From: Saccharothrix espanaensis DSM 44229
Lineage (GTDB): Bacteria > Actinomycetota > Actinomycetes > Mycobacteriales > Pseudonocardiaceae
DNA: 64,000 nt
Direction: 5' to 3'
NCBI RefSeq assembly: GCF_000328705.1
Contig: NC_019673.1
Coordinates: 3,286,001-3,350,000, forward strand
Shown: positions 19,236 to 29,103 of the stretch, one piece after another
How the letters are laid out: each line of letters opens with the position of its first letter
Numbering within the stretch: position 1 is the stretch's first letter
Translations under genes and position numbers: made by a program
Notes under the pieces: model-generated
What the model was told of the DNA's origin: nothing
Seen by the model: the letters and a program-made list of their open reading frames with translations, nothing else
Database searches by the model: none

Positions 19236-19904
19236 ATGGGGGAGCAGCAGTCGCCGATCAACATCGTCCACCGGCTGACCGTGCCGACCGGCGACATCGG
19301 GCTGGACGTGCGCTGGCTGCCGGGGGTGCGTGGGTTCGAGGTGCGGCCGGAGGCGGACGGCGTGCGCTTCCACCCGCACGACCAGCACGTGGTGCGGCTG
19401 GGCGAGGCCGTGTTCCGGCTGGAGAACGTGCACTTCCATCGGCCGAGCGAGCACTGGGTGGAGGGAGTGCGGCAGACGGCGGAGATGCACGCGGTGCACA
19501 TCCGTGCGGACGAGAGCTTGCGCGTGTGCGTGGTCGCGGTGTTCCTGGAACTGGCGTACGCAGACTCGGCCCCGACGGCGTCCGTGCCCGGCCCTTCCGT
19601 CCCTGGCGCGGGGTCGGTCGGGACGGTGCCCGGTTCGGTGCTTCCCGGTTCGGTGCTGCCCGGTTCGGTGGTGCGGGGCCCGGAGGAGTTCGCACTGCGC
19701 GACCTGCTCCCGGCCGAGTCCCGGTGCTACCGGTACGAGGGGTCGCTGACGACACCGGAGTTCGACGAGACGGTGAGCTGGGTGGTGCTGCGCGAACCCG
19801 TGAAGGTGACGGACCCGAACCTCGCCGCCTTCATCCGCTCCCACGCGGACAAGGCCCGAGCACCCCAACGCCTGAACCGGAGGTTCGTACTCTCCTCCAC
19901 CTGA
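19236..19904 (+). CDS. Alpha-class carbonic anhydrase with repeat insertion
   Basis: 222 residues. Family motifs are present: QSPINI at residues 5-10, zinc ligands in VHFHRPSEHWVEG (near 64-76) and MHAVH (near 84-88), and EGSLTTPEFDETVSWVV (near 167-183). Hydrates CO2. Unusual points: it begins directly at the QSPI strand with no signal peptide, so it is probably cytoplasmic although most bacterial alpha enzymes are exported. A ~35-residue Pro/Gly/Ser/Val insertion (~111-145) contains three LPGSV-type repeats encoded by a 15-bp tandem repeat. Confidence 0.88.
   Translation: MGEQQSPINIVHRLTVPTGDIGLDVRWLPGVRGFEVRPEADGVRFHPHDQHVVRLGEAVFRLENVHFHRPSEHWVEGVRQTAEMHAVHIRADESLRVCVVAVFLELAYADSAPTASVPGPSVPGAGSVGTVPGSVLPGSVLPGSVVRGPEEFALRDLLPAESRCYRYEGSLTTPEFDETVSWVVLREPVKVTDPNLAAFIRSHADKARAPQRLNRRFVLSST
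19629..19673 (+). repeat. 15-bp tandem repeat inside the carbonic anhydrase gene
   Basis: Three near-identical copies of CCCGGTTCGGTGCTT, 15 bp each, in frame and coding for PGSVL/PGSVL/PGSVV. Confidence 0.85.
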
Positions 19905-20083
19905 CACCCCGCCCGCCGCCCCGCCCGTCCCGCGACGCCGCGTTGACCGCACTGCACCGTCGGGCGAGGTCGCCGCGCCATGCGGGCCGCGCCGCTGGAC
20001 GGCGCCGCCCCGCGCCCTGGTCGCCGCGCCGCCCCACTCCGCGTCCTTGCGCCCGCGCACCGACTCGTCTCGCGGCAGCGGCC

Positions 20084-20111
20084 CGGCTCGGCTCGGCTCG
20101 GCTCGGCTCGG
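20084..20111. repeat. CGGCT pentanucleotide repeat
   Basis: Five perfect CGGCT units followed by CGG, in the 278-bp gap between the carbonic anhydrase and the acyl-CoA ligase. Nothing else is evident in that gap apart from the -10-like TAGTGT at 20169. Confidence 0.8.
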
Positions 20112-20168
20112 AAAATCGTCGTTCCGAGCGGGGGTGACTGGTCGGTAGCCGAGTTCGTCGCTGGTCAA

Positions 20169-20174
20169 TAGTGT
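20169..20174 (+). promoter_or_regulatory. -10-like box before the acyl-CoA ligase
   Basis: TAGTGT ends 8 nt before the ATG at 20183; GACGGGGC lies between. This suits a leaderless or very short leader transcript. Confidence 0.3.
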
Positions 20175-20182
20175 GACGGGGC

Positions 20183-21712
20183 ATGCGCGTACCCCTGACT
20201 GTCGCCGATTTCCTCGACCGTGCCGCGCAGGTCTTCGCGGACACCACCGCCACCGTGGACGAGCCGGACCAGCCCGGCGCTCCCGTCCCCACCACCACTT
20301 ACGGCGACCTCGCCACCAGGGTCCGGGCCTGGCAGGCCGGGTTCGACGCGCTGGGGGTCGGCGAGGGGGAGCGGGTGGCTGTGGTCAGTCACAACTCCGC
20401 CCGGCTGCTCGAACTGCTGCACGCCGTGCCCGCGAGTGGTCGGGTGTGCGTGCCGGTGAACTTCCGGCTTCGGCCGGATGAGGTGTCCTACGTCGTGGAG
20501 CACAGCGGGGCGTCCGTGCTGCTGGTCGATCCCGAGCTGGAGCTCGACGGGGTCACCGCGCGGCACCGGTTCACGCTCGGTGTCGAGAGCGAGCAGCTCC
20601 TGCGCTTCGACGTCGAGCCCCGCCCGTGGTCCGACCCCGACGAGGACGCCACGGCCACCGTCAACTACACCTCCGGCACGACCGCCCGGCCCAAGGGCGT
20701 GCGGATGACCCACCGCAACATCTGGCTCAACGCGGTCACCTTCGCCATGCACACCCGCGCCTGGGAGCGGGACGTCTACCTGCACGTCCTCCCGATGTTC
20801 CACTGCAACGGCTGGGGCATGCCGTTCGGGCTGGCCGGGCTGGGCGTGCCGCAGGTGGTCCTGCGCAAGGTCGACGGCACCGAGATCCTGCGCCGGGTCG
20901 ACCACCACGGCGTCACGCTGATGTGCGGCGCGCCCGCCGTCTGGAACGCCGTCCTGGACGCCGCCCGGACGTGGGACGGCGAGATCCCCGGCCGCGACCG
21001 GGTCCGGATCGTGTGCGCCGGCGCGCCCCCGCCCAGCCGGACGATCGCCCGGGTCGGCGAGGAGCTGGGCTGGGAGTTCCTCCAGCTCTACGGCCTGACC
21101 GAGACCTCGCCGCTGCTCACGTTCAACCGCACCCGCCCCGGTGACGACGCGCTGCCCGCCGAGGAGCGGGCCCGCAAGCTGTCCCGGGCCGGTGCGCCGG
21201 GGCTGGGCGTGCGGTTGCGGATCGCCGAGAGCGGCGAGGTGCTGGCGCGGACCAACCACGTGATGGCTGGCTACTGGGACAACCCGGACGCCACCGCCGA
21301 GGCGGTCGAGGACGGCTGGTTCCACACCGGGGACGGCGGGTCGCTCGACGGTGAGGGTCAGCTCACGATCTCCGACCGCAAGAAGGACGTGATCATCACC
21401 GGCGGTGAGAACGTCTCCTCGATCGAGGTGGAGGACGTCCTGTTCAGTCACCCGTCCGTGGCTGAAGCCGCCGTGATCGGAGTACCGCACGAGAAGTGGG
21501 GCGAGACGATCAAAGCGCTGATCGTGCTGGTGGAGGGCGCGCGGGCGACCGAGGCGGAGCTGATCTCGCACTGCAGGGCGCGACTCGCCGGGTTCAAGTC
21601 ACCCACCTCCGTGGAGTTCCGCGACGCCATCCCGCGCACCGCCACGGGCAAGGTGCAGAAGTTCAAGCTGCGCGAACCGTACTGGTCGGGGCTGGATCGC
21701 AAGGTCAACTGA
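20183..21712 (+). CDS. Acyl-CoA synthetase (AMP-forming)
   Basis: 509-residue ANL-family adenylating enzyme. P-loop VNYTSGTTARPKGVRM near 162-177, LYGLTETSP near 315, DGWFHTGD near 375, and SDRKKDVIITGGENV near 398-412. The C-terminal catalytic lysine is in RTATGKVQKFKLRE. Activates a carboxylic acid, probably a medium- or long-chain or aromatic acid, to its CoA ester. Single gene with no pathway neighbours, so the substrate is open. Length and motifs are complete. Confidence 0.9.
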   Translation: MRVPLTVADFLDRAAQVFADTTATVDEPDQPGAPVPTTTYGDLATRVRAWQAGFDALGVGEGERVAVVSHNSARLLELLHAVPASGRVCVPVNFRLRPDEVSYVVEHSGASVLLVDPELELDGVTARHRFTLGVESEQLLRFDVEPRPWSDPDEDATATVNYTSGTTARPKGVRMTHRNIWLNAVTFAMHTRAWERDVYLHVLPMFHCNGWGMPFGLAGLGVPQVVLRKVDGTEILRRVDHHGVTLMCGAPAVWNAVLDAARTWDGEIPGRDRVRIVCAGAPPPSRTIARVGEELGWEFLQLYGLTETSPLLTFNRTRPGDDALPAEERARKLSRAGAPGLGVRLRIAESGEVLARTNHVMAGYWDNPDATAEAVEDGWFHTGDGGSLDGEGQLTISDRKKDVIITGGENVSSIEVEDVLFSHPSVAEAAVIGVPHEKWGETIKALIVLVEGARATEAELISHCRARLAGFKSPTSVEFRDAIPRTATGKVQKFKLREPYWSGLDRKVN

Positions 21713-21867
21713 CAGTGGACCCGGCGTCACCCGTGTGACCCATGTGGCTGAAGTTCTTGCCGGGTCAATTGGAAACCTTGGTGTCGAAGTGGCACAGTTC
21801 CGAACGCGTCCGGTAACGCCATTCGGTGCAACCCGGATCGGCCGAGCGGGATGGGGAGGCGGGTGTC

Positions 21868-23163
21868 GTGGCTCGATGGGTGATCTTGGTGGTCACGGCG
21901 TTGGTCCTGTTCCCCGGCGTGGCGACGGCCGTCCCACCGCCCCCGCCCAACCCGAGCGACGACGAGATCAGCGTCGGCCGCCAGGAGGCGGACGCGAAGG
22001 CCGCCCGGGTCGGTGAGCTGACCAGCCAGTTGACCGCCGCCGAGGCCGAGCTCCAGCGCCTCACCGACGACGTCGCGTTCAAGATGGAGCTGGCCAACAA
22101 GGCCCGCGTCGACCTGGAGACCGCCCAGGACGAGGCCGAGAAGGCCAGGCAGGACGCCGACGCCGCGCGCACCGAGGCCGACGCCGCAGGCCGGGCCGTC
22201 GAGGACTCCCGCGAGGAGTTGGACGAGTTCGCCGCCGCCAGCTTCCAGCAGGGCAGCACGATCGGGTCGCTGTCCGCCTACTTCGGCTCCACCAGCCCGG
22301 AGAACCTGCTGGCCCGCTCGCAGCTCCTCGCGGCGGTCGGCGACTCCGGTCTCAACGCCCTGGACGACGTGGAGCAGGCCCGCTCGGAGAAGGCCAACAA
22401 GGACTCGTCGGCGCGCGCCGCGCTGGACCTGGCGAACCAGAAGCAGTCCGCCGCCGACCAGGCCAAGAAGGACGCCGACGCGGCCCAGCAGTCCGCCGTG
22501 CAGGCCCAGCAGGGCCAGGCCGGCCAGGCCGCCGCGATCGAGGGCGACAAGTCCCGGGTCGAGGGCGAGCTGACCCAGGCGCTCGGTGCCGTTCAGGGCC
22601 TGGAGGGTCAGCGCGCCCAGTACAACCAGTGGCTCGACGACAAGCGCCGCGAGGAGGAGGAAGCCGCACGTCAGGCGGCCCTCAACGCGGCGAAGCCGAC
22701 CGCGCCCGCGCACCACCGCCCGGCGGTGGCGGCCGCGTCGAGCGGCGGCGGCGTGGAGACGGTCGTGGCCCGCGCGATGGAGCACCTCGGCGTCCGCTAC
22801 TCGTGGGGCGGCGGCAACTACAACGGCCCGACGATCGGCATCCGCGACGGAGGCGTGGCCGACTCGTACGGCGACTACTACAGCGTCGGGTTCGACTGCT
22901 CCGGGCTGATGATGTACGCGTTCGCGGGTGCCGGCGTCTTCCTGCCGCACTACAGCGGCTACCAGTACAACGCCGGCGTCAAGGTGCCGCTGTCCCAGGC
23001 CGAACGCGGCGACATGCTGTTCTGGGGACCCGGCGGCGGCACGCACGTGGCGCTCTACCTCGGCGGCGGGATGATGATCGAAGCCCCGTACTCGGGCTCG
23101 TCGGTCCGCATCTCGCCGGTCCGCTACGGCGGCATCATGCCGTACGCGACCCGCCTGCTCTGA
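21868..23163 (+). CDS. Secreted NlpC/P60 peptidoglycan endopeptidase (RipA-like)
   Basis: 431 residues. The GTG at 21868 starts a signal peptide (VARWVILVVTALVLFPGVATA) and follows a GGGGAGGCGG site; a longer frame upstream lacks one. A long coiled coil (~35-270, heptads rich in A, E, K and Q) is followed by the NlpC/P60 domain (~290-431). Catalytic Cys344 is in DCSGLMMY and His393 in GTHVALYLG. Such enzymes cut peptide stems to separate daughter cells, and the coiled coil usually controls activity. It sits between aconitase and moxR as ripA does in mycobacteria. Confidence 0.92.
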   Translation: MARWVILVVTALVLFPGVATAVPPPPPNPSDDEISVGRQEADAKAARVGELTSQLTAAEAELQRLTDDVAFKMELANKARVDLETAQDEAEKARQDADAARTEADAAGRAVEDSREELDEFAAASFQQGSTIGSLSAYFGSTSPENLLARSQLLAAVGDSGLNALDDVEQARSEKANKDSSARAALDLANQKQSAADQAKKDADAAQQSAVQAQQGQAGQAAAIEGDKSRVEGELTQALGAVQGLEGQRAQYNQWLDDKRREEEEAARQAALNAAKPTAPAHHRPAVAAASSGGGVETVVARAMEHLGVRYSWGGGNYNGPTIGIRDGGVADSYGDYYSVGFDCSGLMMYAFAGAGVFLPHYSGYQYNAGVKVPLSQAERGDMLFWGPGGGTHVALYLGGGMMIEAPYSGSSVRISPVRYGGIMPYATRLL

Positions 23164-23251
23164 CACCGCCGGCGCTGCGACCTGGCGACCGGCACCCGTC
23201 CACTGGCCCCCGTGCTCTGATACCCGGCCGGGGTTCGGAGCAGGGGTTCGG

Positions 23252-23809
23252 TCAGGACACCGGTCGCCAGCCCGGGGGCGGGTCCTCGCCGACGCGCCCG
23301 TCCACGGCTTCGCGCAGCAGGTCGGCGTGACCGGTGTGCCGGCCGTACTCCTCGATCAGGTCGCACACCAGGCGGCGCAGGCTGAGGTGCCGGCCGTCCG
23401 GCCACGCCAGGTGCACGGGCCGGTCCAGCCCGCCGTCGGCCAGGGCCGCCGCCAACCGGGTCCGGGAGCGCTCGACGGCACCGTCCCACAGCCCGTAGAG
23501 CTGCGCCGGGGTGTGGCCGTCGGTGGCGAAGGTGAAGGCCCAGTCCCGGCCGTCCCAGCCCAGGGCGTCCCACGGCGCGCCGAGCGGGCCACCACCGAGC
23601 CGCACGGTGGACAGGTGGTCCTCGCAGGCGGCCAGGTGCTTGAGCAGGCCACCCAGGGTCAGCGAGGACGCGCCGACCCGGGTCGTCAGCCCGGCCGCGT
23701 CGAGGTCGTCGGCCTTCCAGCGGAACGTCGCGCGCAGCCGGTCGAGCGCGCCGGTCAGGTGCTCGACCTCGGTGCCGGCCGGTGGCGGCTCCCACGGGGT
23801 GTCGGTCAT
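23252..23809 (-). CDS. DinB/DUF664-family protein
   Basis: 185 residues from ATG 23809; GTG 23818 is an alternative start. Four-helix DinB fold with likely metal histidines in LLKHLAACEDH near 57-65 and YGRHTGHADLLRE near 157-169. The pattern LRATFRWKADDLDAAGL is characteristic of DUF664. In actinobacteria this fold is often a mycothiol-dependent transferase; mshC elsewhere in the window makes that plausible but unproven. Single gene, divergent from the HhH protein. Confidence 0.85.
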   Translation of the reverse strand: MTDTPWEPPPAGTEVEHLTGALDRLRATFRWKADDLDAAGLTTRVGASSLTLGGLLKHLAACEDHLSTVRLGGGPLGAPWDALGWDGRDWAFTFATDGHTPAQLYGLWDGAVERSRTRLAAALADGGLDRPVHLAWPDGRHLSLRRLVCDLIEEYGRHTGHADLLREAVDGRVGEDPPPGWRPVS

Positions 23810-23971
23810 GGCCGTCACGGTAGTCCGCCGAACGCCGTCCCGGCCGACCCCTCCACAAGCCTCTGACCAGCGGATTCAAGAATCGTTCAGGAAACGTTCC
23901 GACGGCGTGGAGCATCCTCGTGGATGCCGGTCGCACCACGCAGGGGAAGGACGGTGCGGCAGGCGAATCGG

Positions 23972-24000
23972 GTGGCATCCGTGGGGGGTTCGGATGCCAC
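23972..24000. other. 10-bp stem-loop
   Basis: GTGGCATCCG and CGGATGCCAC are perfectly complementary around a 9-nt loop (TGGGGGGTT). Confidence 0.55.
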
Positions 24001-24020
24001 ACGAGCGGATCACCTGGGGG

Positions 24021-24067
24021 CTACGGGTGTCGTCGGGGCAGGTGCACCGACCTGACGACACCCGTAG
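24021..24067. other. 14-bp stem-loop with nested stem
   Basis: CTACGGGTGTCGTC (24021-24034) pairs perfectly with 24054-24067. The 19-nt loop contains a second small stem, AGGT/ACCT. Confidence 0.6.
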
Positions 24068-24229
24068 ATCCGTGCAGTCCGCGTCACGAGGGCCGCGCTA
24101 CGAGGGCCGGGTGGGGGCCGGGGCCGAACGGGTGGTGTGGCGGTGCGGGGGGATGATCGTCCGGCGGATCCGGGGCGCGGACCAGAGAATGCGGGCTGAC
24201 CGCAGTCCTGAGCCCGGAAGGACGTGACC

Positions 24230-24454
24230 ATGCCGGTATCCGCTGACCTGGACAAGATCCTCGACAAGGCCCTGGAGAACAAGACGCTCAAGGACGTGCT
24301 GGACGCTCCCGTGGCGGGGCTCGCCGGTGTCAGCGAGTCCGACGCGCGGAAGCTCCAGGAGGCGTTCGGCATCAAGACCGTGCGGGACCTCGGCACGAAC
24401 AAGTACTTCCGCGCCGCCTCGGCGCTGGCGCACCTGGAGAGCAGTGCCGGTTGA
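24230..24454 (+). CDS. Small helix-hairpin-helix-like conserved protein
   Basis: 74 residues from ATG 24230, which follows GGAAGG by 8 nt. The segment VAGLAGVSESDARKLQEAFGIKTVRDLG reads as a helix-hairpin-helix, a fold often used for DNA or protein contacts. NKYFRAASALAHLE ends the protein. Similar short proteins are widespread in actinobacteria without known function. The gene overlaps mobA by 11 nt, so the two are probably co-translated; no functional link to molybdenum cofactor is evident. Confidence 0.75.
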   Translation: MPVSADLDKILDKALENKTLKDVLDAPVAGLAGVSESDARKLQEAFGIKTVRDLGTNKYFRAASALAHLESSAG

Positions 24455-24971
24455 GTGGGACGCGGTGATCCTCGCCGGGGGTCGCGGCAGCAGGCTGGGC
24501 GGCGTCGACAAGGCCACGGTGCGGGTCGGCGACCGGACGCTCCTGGAGCACGCGCTCGACGCCGTCCGCGGTGCCGGGCGCGTGGTCGTCGTGGGGCCGG
24601 AGAAGGACGTGCCGGGCGTGCTGTGGACCCGGGAGGACCCGCCCGGCGGGGGACCGGCGGCCGGTGTCGCGGCGGGGCTGCGGCACGTGCGCGCCGACGT
24701 GGTCGTGGTGCTCGCCGTCGACCAGCCCGGTGTGACGTCGTCCACTGTGGAGCGGCTGCTCGCCGCCGGGGCGCCGGCGGTGCTGGTGGACGAGGGCGGC
24801 CGGTCGCAGTGGTTGGCCGGGGTGTGGTCGACCGGTGTGCTGCGGGCCGCGCTGCCCGACGACCCGCGTGGCGCGTCGATGCGCTCGGTGCTGGCACCGC
24901 TGGCTCCCGCGCTGGTCGCGGCGCTGCCCGGCGAGGCGCGGGACGTGGACACGCCGGCCGATCTTGGGTGA
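24444..24971 (+). CDS. mobA: Molybdenum cofactor guanylyltransferase-like protein (MobA)
   Basis: 175 residues from GTG 24444. Nucleotidyltransferase motif VILAGGRGSRLGGVDKA (residues 6-22) and metal-binding VLAVDQPGV near 91 are typical of MobA. In other bacteria it transfers GMP to molybdopterin. It is shorter than E. coli MobA but similar to actinobacterial forms. A related NTP transferase cannot be excluded because no molybdenum genes are nearby. Overlaps the HhH gene. Confidence 0.8.
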   Translation: MPVEWDAVILAGGRGSRLGGVDKATVRVGDRTLLEHALDAVRGAGRVVVVGPEKDVPGVLWTREDPPGGGPAAGVAAGLRHVRADVVVVLAVDQPGVTSSTVERLLAAGAPAVLVDEGGRSQWLAGVWSTGVLRAALPDDPRGASMRSVLAPLAPALVAALPGEARDVDTPADLG

Positions 24972-25049
24972 TGGGCCCCTTCACAAGAGCCATACCGGCG
25001 ACAGGGAAGACTTGGGCACCGTCGTACATCCCTGTCGTAGGAGGACCTG

Positions 25050-26083
<1,034 letters not shown>

Positions 26084-26087
<4 letters not shown>

Positions 26088-27052
26088 CCTCCGAGCGGAC
26101 CCCTGAGCAGGCTTCCGGCGACGGCACCGAGCGGCCGGGCTGGGCACCGCCGGTGATGCACGGCGGCCGGATGGAAGCCGCGCTGCGCACGCTGGAGCTG
26201 GAGGTCCGCCGCCGGCTCGACGGCCTGCTCCAGGGCAACCACCTGGGCCTGGTGCCCGGTCCGGGCTCCGAGCCGGGCGAGGCGCGGCCCTACCAGCCGG
26301 GCGACGACGTGCGCCGGATGGACTGGGCGGTCACCGCCCGCACCACCGTGCCGCACATCCGGGAGACGGTCGCCGACCGCGAGCTGGAGACGTGGCTGGC
26401 GATCGACCTGTCGCCGTCGCTGGACTTCGGCACGGCGGTGTGCGAGAAGCGTGACCTGGTGGTGGCCGCGACCGCCGCGACCGCCCACCTGACCCGCGGT
26501 GGCGGCAACCGGGTCGGCGCGCTGGTGTCGACCGGCCAGGACCTGGTCCGGGTGCCCGCGCGAGGCGGTCTGGCGCACTCCCGGGGCCTGATCCGCAAGG
26601 TGGCCGAGACACCGCGCGCGCCCGAGGGCACCCGGGGTTCGCTGGCCGACCTGGTGGAGCAGCTGCGCCGGCCGCCGCGCCGGCGCGGCCTGGTCGTGGT
26701 GATCTCGGACTTCCTCGGCGAGACCGACTGGCAGCGCCCGCTGCGCGCGCTGTCGGCCCGGCACGACCTGGTGGCCATCGAGGTGGTCGACCCGCGTGAC
26801 ATCGACCTGCCGGAGGTCGGCACGGTCGTGCTGGCCGACCCGGAGACCGGCAAGCAGCGCGAGGTGACCGCGTCGCCGCTGCTGCGCCGCGAGTTCGCCG
26901 CCGCGGCGGCCGAGCACCGGGCGGCGGTGGCGGCCGGGCTGCGCCGGGCCAACGCCGGGCACCTGGTGCTGCGCACCGACTCGGACTGGATCGCGGACAT
27001 CGTGCGCTTCGTGGTGGCGCGCAAGCGCCGCTGGTCGGGAGGGGTGGCCTGA
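26084..27052 (+). CDS. DUF58 domain protein
   Basis: 322 residues. The conserved YQPGDDVRRMDWAVTARTT (residues 67-85) and LAIDLSPSLDFG (about 105-116) define DUF58, a VWA-like family normally encoded beside MoxR. GTGA overlap with moxR and TGATG overlap with the VWA gene. Likely part of one membrane-associated chaperone complex that affects envelope integrity; biochemical role unknown. Confidence 0.9.
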
Positions 27053-28017
27053 TGAGCTTCACGGGTTTCACCGCCCCGTGGTGGTTCCTGCTGCTGATCG
27101 CCGTGGCGGCGGTCGCGGCGGTCTACGTGGTGATGCAGCGGGTGCTGCGCAAGCGGATGCTGCGGTTCGCGAACCTGTCCATGCTGGAGAAGGTCGCCCC
27201 GAAGCGGCAGGGCTGGTGGCGGCACGGGCCGGCGGCGTTCCTGCTGGTGGCGTTCATCCTGCTGACGGTGGCGCTGGCCGGGCCGACCGCCGAGCAGAAG
27301 GTGCCGCGCAACCGGGCGACGGTGATGCTGGTGATCGACACGTCGCTGTCGATGAAGGCGACCGACGTCCGGCCGTCCCGGCTGGAGGCGGCGCAGGTCG
27401 CGGCCAAGTCGTTCGCCGACGGCCTGACGCCGGGCATCAACCTGGGGCTGATCTCGTTCGCCGGGTCGGCGACCGTCCTGGTCGCGCCGACCACCGACCG
27501 CGGCGCGGTGACCCAGAGCATCGACGGCCTGAAGCTGGCGCAGGCGACCGCGACCGGTGACGCGATCGTCGCGGCGCTGGCGTCGATCGACTCGTTCGGC
27601 AAGGTCGTCGGGGGAGCCGACGGGCCGCCGCCGGCGCGGGTCGTGCTGATGACCGACGGCAAGGAGACGGTCGGCACGAAGCGGGCGTTCGACGCGGCGG
27701 AGGATGCCAAGAAGGCGGGCATCCCGATCTCCACGATCTCGTTCGGCACCGAGGACGGCGTGGTCGAGATCGAGGGCCGCCGGCAGGAGGTCCCGGTGGA
27801 CGACGACTCGATGAAGGAGATCGCGAAGCTCTCCGGCGGCGAGTTCTTCAAGGCGGCCAGCGCCGAGGAGCTCCGCCGGGTGTACGACACGCTGGGCGAG
27901 CAGATCGGCTACGAGAAGAAGCAGGCCGACGCCAGCCGGCCGTGGGTGGTGCTGGGCACGCTGATCGGCCTGGCGTCGCTGGCCGGGGCGCTGCTGCTGG
28001 GGCAGCGCCTGCCCTGA
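27052..28017 (+). CDS. VWA domain membrane protein (BatA-like)
   Basis: 321 residues. Two N-terminal helices (WWFLLLIAVAAVAAVYVV and AAFLLVAFILLTVALAG) and a C-terminal helix (VVLGTLIGLASLAGALLL) frame a von Willebrand A domain. Its metal site is complete: DTSLS near 98-102, the conserved Thr in TATGD, and MTDGKET. Last gene of the MoxR operon, followed by a strong terminator. Confidence 0.92.
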   Translation: MSFTGFTAPWWFLLLIAVAAVAAVYVVMQRVLRKRMLRFANLSMLEKVAPKRQGWWRHGPAAFLLVAFILLTVALAGPTAEQKVPRNRATVMLVIDTSLSMKATDVRPSRLEAAQVAAKSFADGLTPGINLGLISFAGSATVLVAPTTDRGAVTQSIDGLKLAQATATGDAIVAALASIDSFGKVVGGADGPPPARVVLMTDGKETVGTKRAFDAAEDAKKAGIPISTISFGTEDGVVEIEGRRQEVPVDDDSMKEIAKLSGGEFFKAASAEELRRVYDTLGEQIGYEKKQADASRPWVVLGTLIGLASLAGALLLGQRLP

Positions 28018-28033
28018 AGGCGCGAACGTCGCC

Positions 28034-28070
28034 GAACCCGCCCGCGGCGCCCCTCGCCGCGGGCGGGTTC
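28034..28070 (+). terminator. Terminator of the MoxR-DUF58-VWA operon
   Basis: Perfect 16-bp stem (GAACCCGCCCGCGGCG at 28034-28049 against 28055-28070) with the loop CCCCT, followed by GTCCTTTC. Begins 17 nt after the stop. Confidence 0.85.
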
Positions 28071-28207
28071 GTCCTTTCAGGTCCGTTCCGCCGACGGCGT
28101 TTCGTTGGTGGTGCGAAAGGGCGTGCGCCACGGTGATCACCGTGGCACCGGTCACGGCCGGATCGCTTCCCGCGCGCGGTTCGCCGGTACCCGGCAGGAT
28201 GGCCGCC

Positions 28208-28780
28208 ATGACCCAGGTGTCGAGTTGGAGCGAGATGGTCGACTGGTCGGTCGGCCTGCTCCACCGCAGTACCGGCCACGGGGTTCCGGAGTGGAACCGC
28301 CGGGTGCTGGAGTCCGGCATCGACTCCGAGCGCGAGCTGCGGTCGTGGCTGCGCGAGCGCGAGGTCACCGGGTACGCGCAGATGCTGCTGGTGATGGAAC
28401 GCTTCGGCTACCCAGAACTGGAAGCGGCCACCTCGGACGAATTGGTCGACCGCCAGTACGCCGACCGCCCGGAACTGCGCCCCATCCTCGACCGGCTGCT
28501 CACCGAGGCGGCGCTGATCGGCCCGATGCACGTCCAGGCGCGCAAGACCTACGTCGCCCTGGTGTCACCGCGCCGCACGTTCGCGATCGTCAAGGCGACT
28601 ACCCGCGCCCGCGTCGACCTGGGCCTGCGCCTGGCCGGCCACGAACCGTCCGGCCGGCTCGAAGGCGCGTCCGCGCTGGGCAACGACACGATCACCGTCC
28701 GGATCGCGATCGCCAGCGCCGACGCGATCGACGAGGAAACCCTGGACTGGCTGCGCCACGCCTACACCAGCAACCTTTGA
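28208..28780 (+). CDS. DUF4287/DUF5655 domain protein
   Basis: 190 residues from ATG 28208, with AGGA 8 nt upstream. The N-terminal part (WSEMVDWSVGLLHRSTGHG, LREREVTGYAQMLLVMERFG) fits DUF4287. The C-terminal part (LIGPMHVQARKTYVALVS, FAIVKATTRARVDLGLRL) fits DUF5655. These proteins are common and uncharacterised, and they look cytoplasmic. Single gene. Confidence 0.75.
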   Translation: MTQVSSWSEMVDWSVGLLHRSTGHGVPEWNRRVLESGIDSERELRSWLREREVTGYAQMLLVMERFGYPELEAATSDELVDRQYADRPELRPILDRLLTEAALIGPMHVQARKTYVALVSPRRTFAIVKATTRARVDLGLRLAGHEPSGRLEGASALGNDTITVRIAIASADAIDEETLDWLRHAYTSNL

Positions 28781-29040
28781 GTCGCGGGGGTCACGTCGCG
28801 TCCGGGTCGTCGCCGACGGCACCACAGGTCGGGACCGTTCAGCCGGTGGAACCGGTCGAGCGCCCAGCCGTCGTCGTAGACGGTCGCGGCCCGGTACCGG
28901 TCGTCCAGCCCACGTGCGCACCCGTTCAGCGACTGTGAACGCCGCCCGCCAGCCGCGCTGGTGCAGCAGTTCGCCCACTTCGGTTTCGCCCGCCACACAA
29001 GTGAGGCTCTCACGCCGAAACCGTGCGGGCGATGACGAGG
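28781..29040 (-). pseudogene. Decayed C-terminal fragment of a SAM-dependent methyltransferase
   Basis: No intact frame exists. Two minus-strand frames together read like the end of a methyltransferase: RRESLTCVAGETEVGELLHQ and RGWRAAF in one, then DDGWALDRFHRLNGPDLWCR in another, implying a frameshift near 28920. No start or catalytic core is present. The assignment to the TIGR00027-like group rests on general resemblance. It converges with the DUF5655 gene. Confidence 0.35.
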
Positions 29041-29103
29041 TGTCCCTCCGGTGCCGGCCACCCGTACCGGGTCCACGCGCCTCGCCGGACAACGGGGCAG
29101 CAC

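Larger units (their letters stand above)
23810..24229. other. 420-bp divergent intergenic region with three hairpins
   Basis: No convincing gene. It holds inverted repeats at 23912-23927 (GCATCC/GGATGC, loop 4), 23972-24000 (10-bp stem) and 24021-24067 (14-bp stem). Because both flanking genes start here, simple terminator function is unexpected. A small RNA, a structured 5' leader for the HhH gene, or remnants of a lost gene are possible. Confidence 0.5.

Noticed and set aside
21713-21867. Possible ydaO/cyclic-di-AMP riboswitch before the NlpC/P60 gene
   Set aside because: Such leaders are known upstream of actinobacterial cell-wall hydrolases, but I could not find the conserved core or paired stems here.
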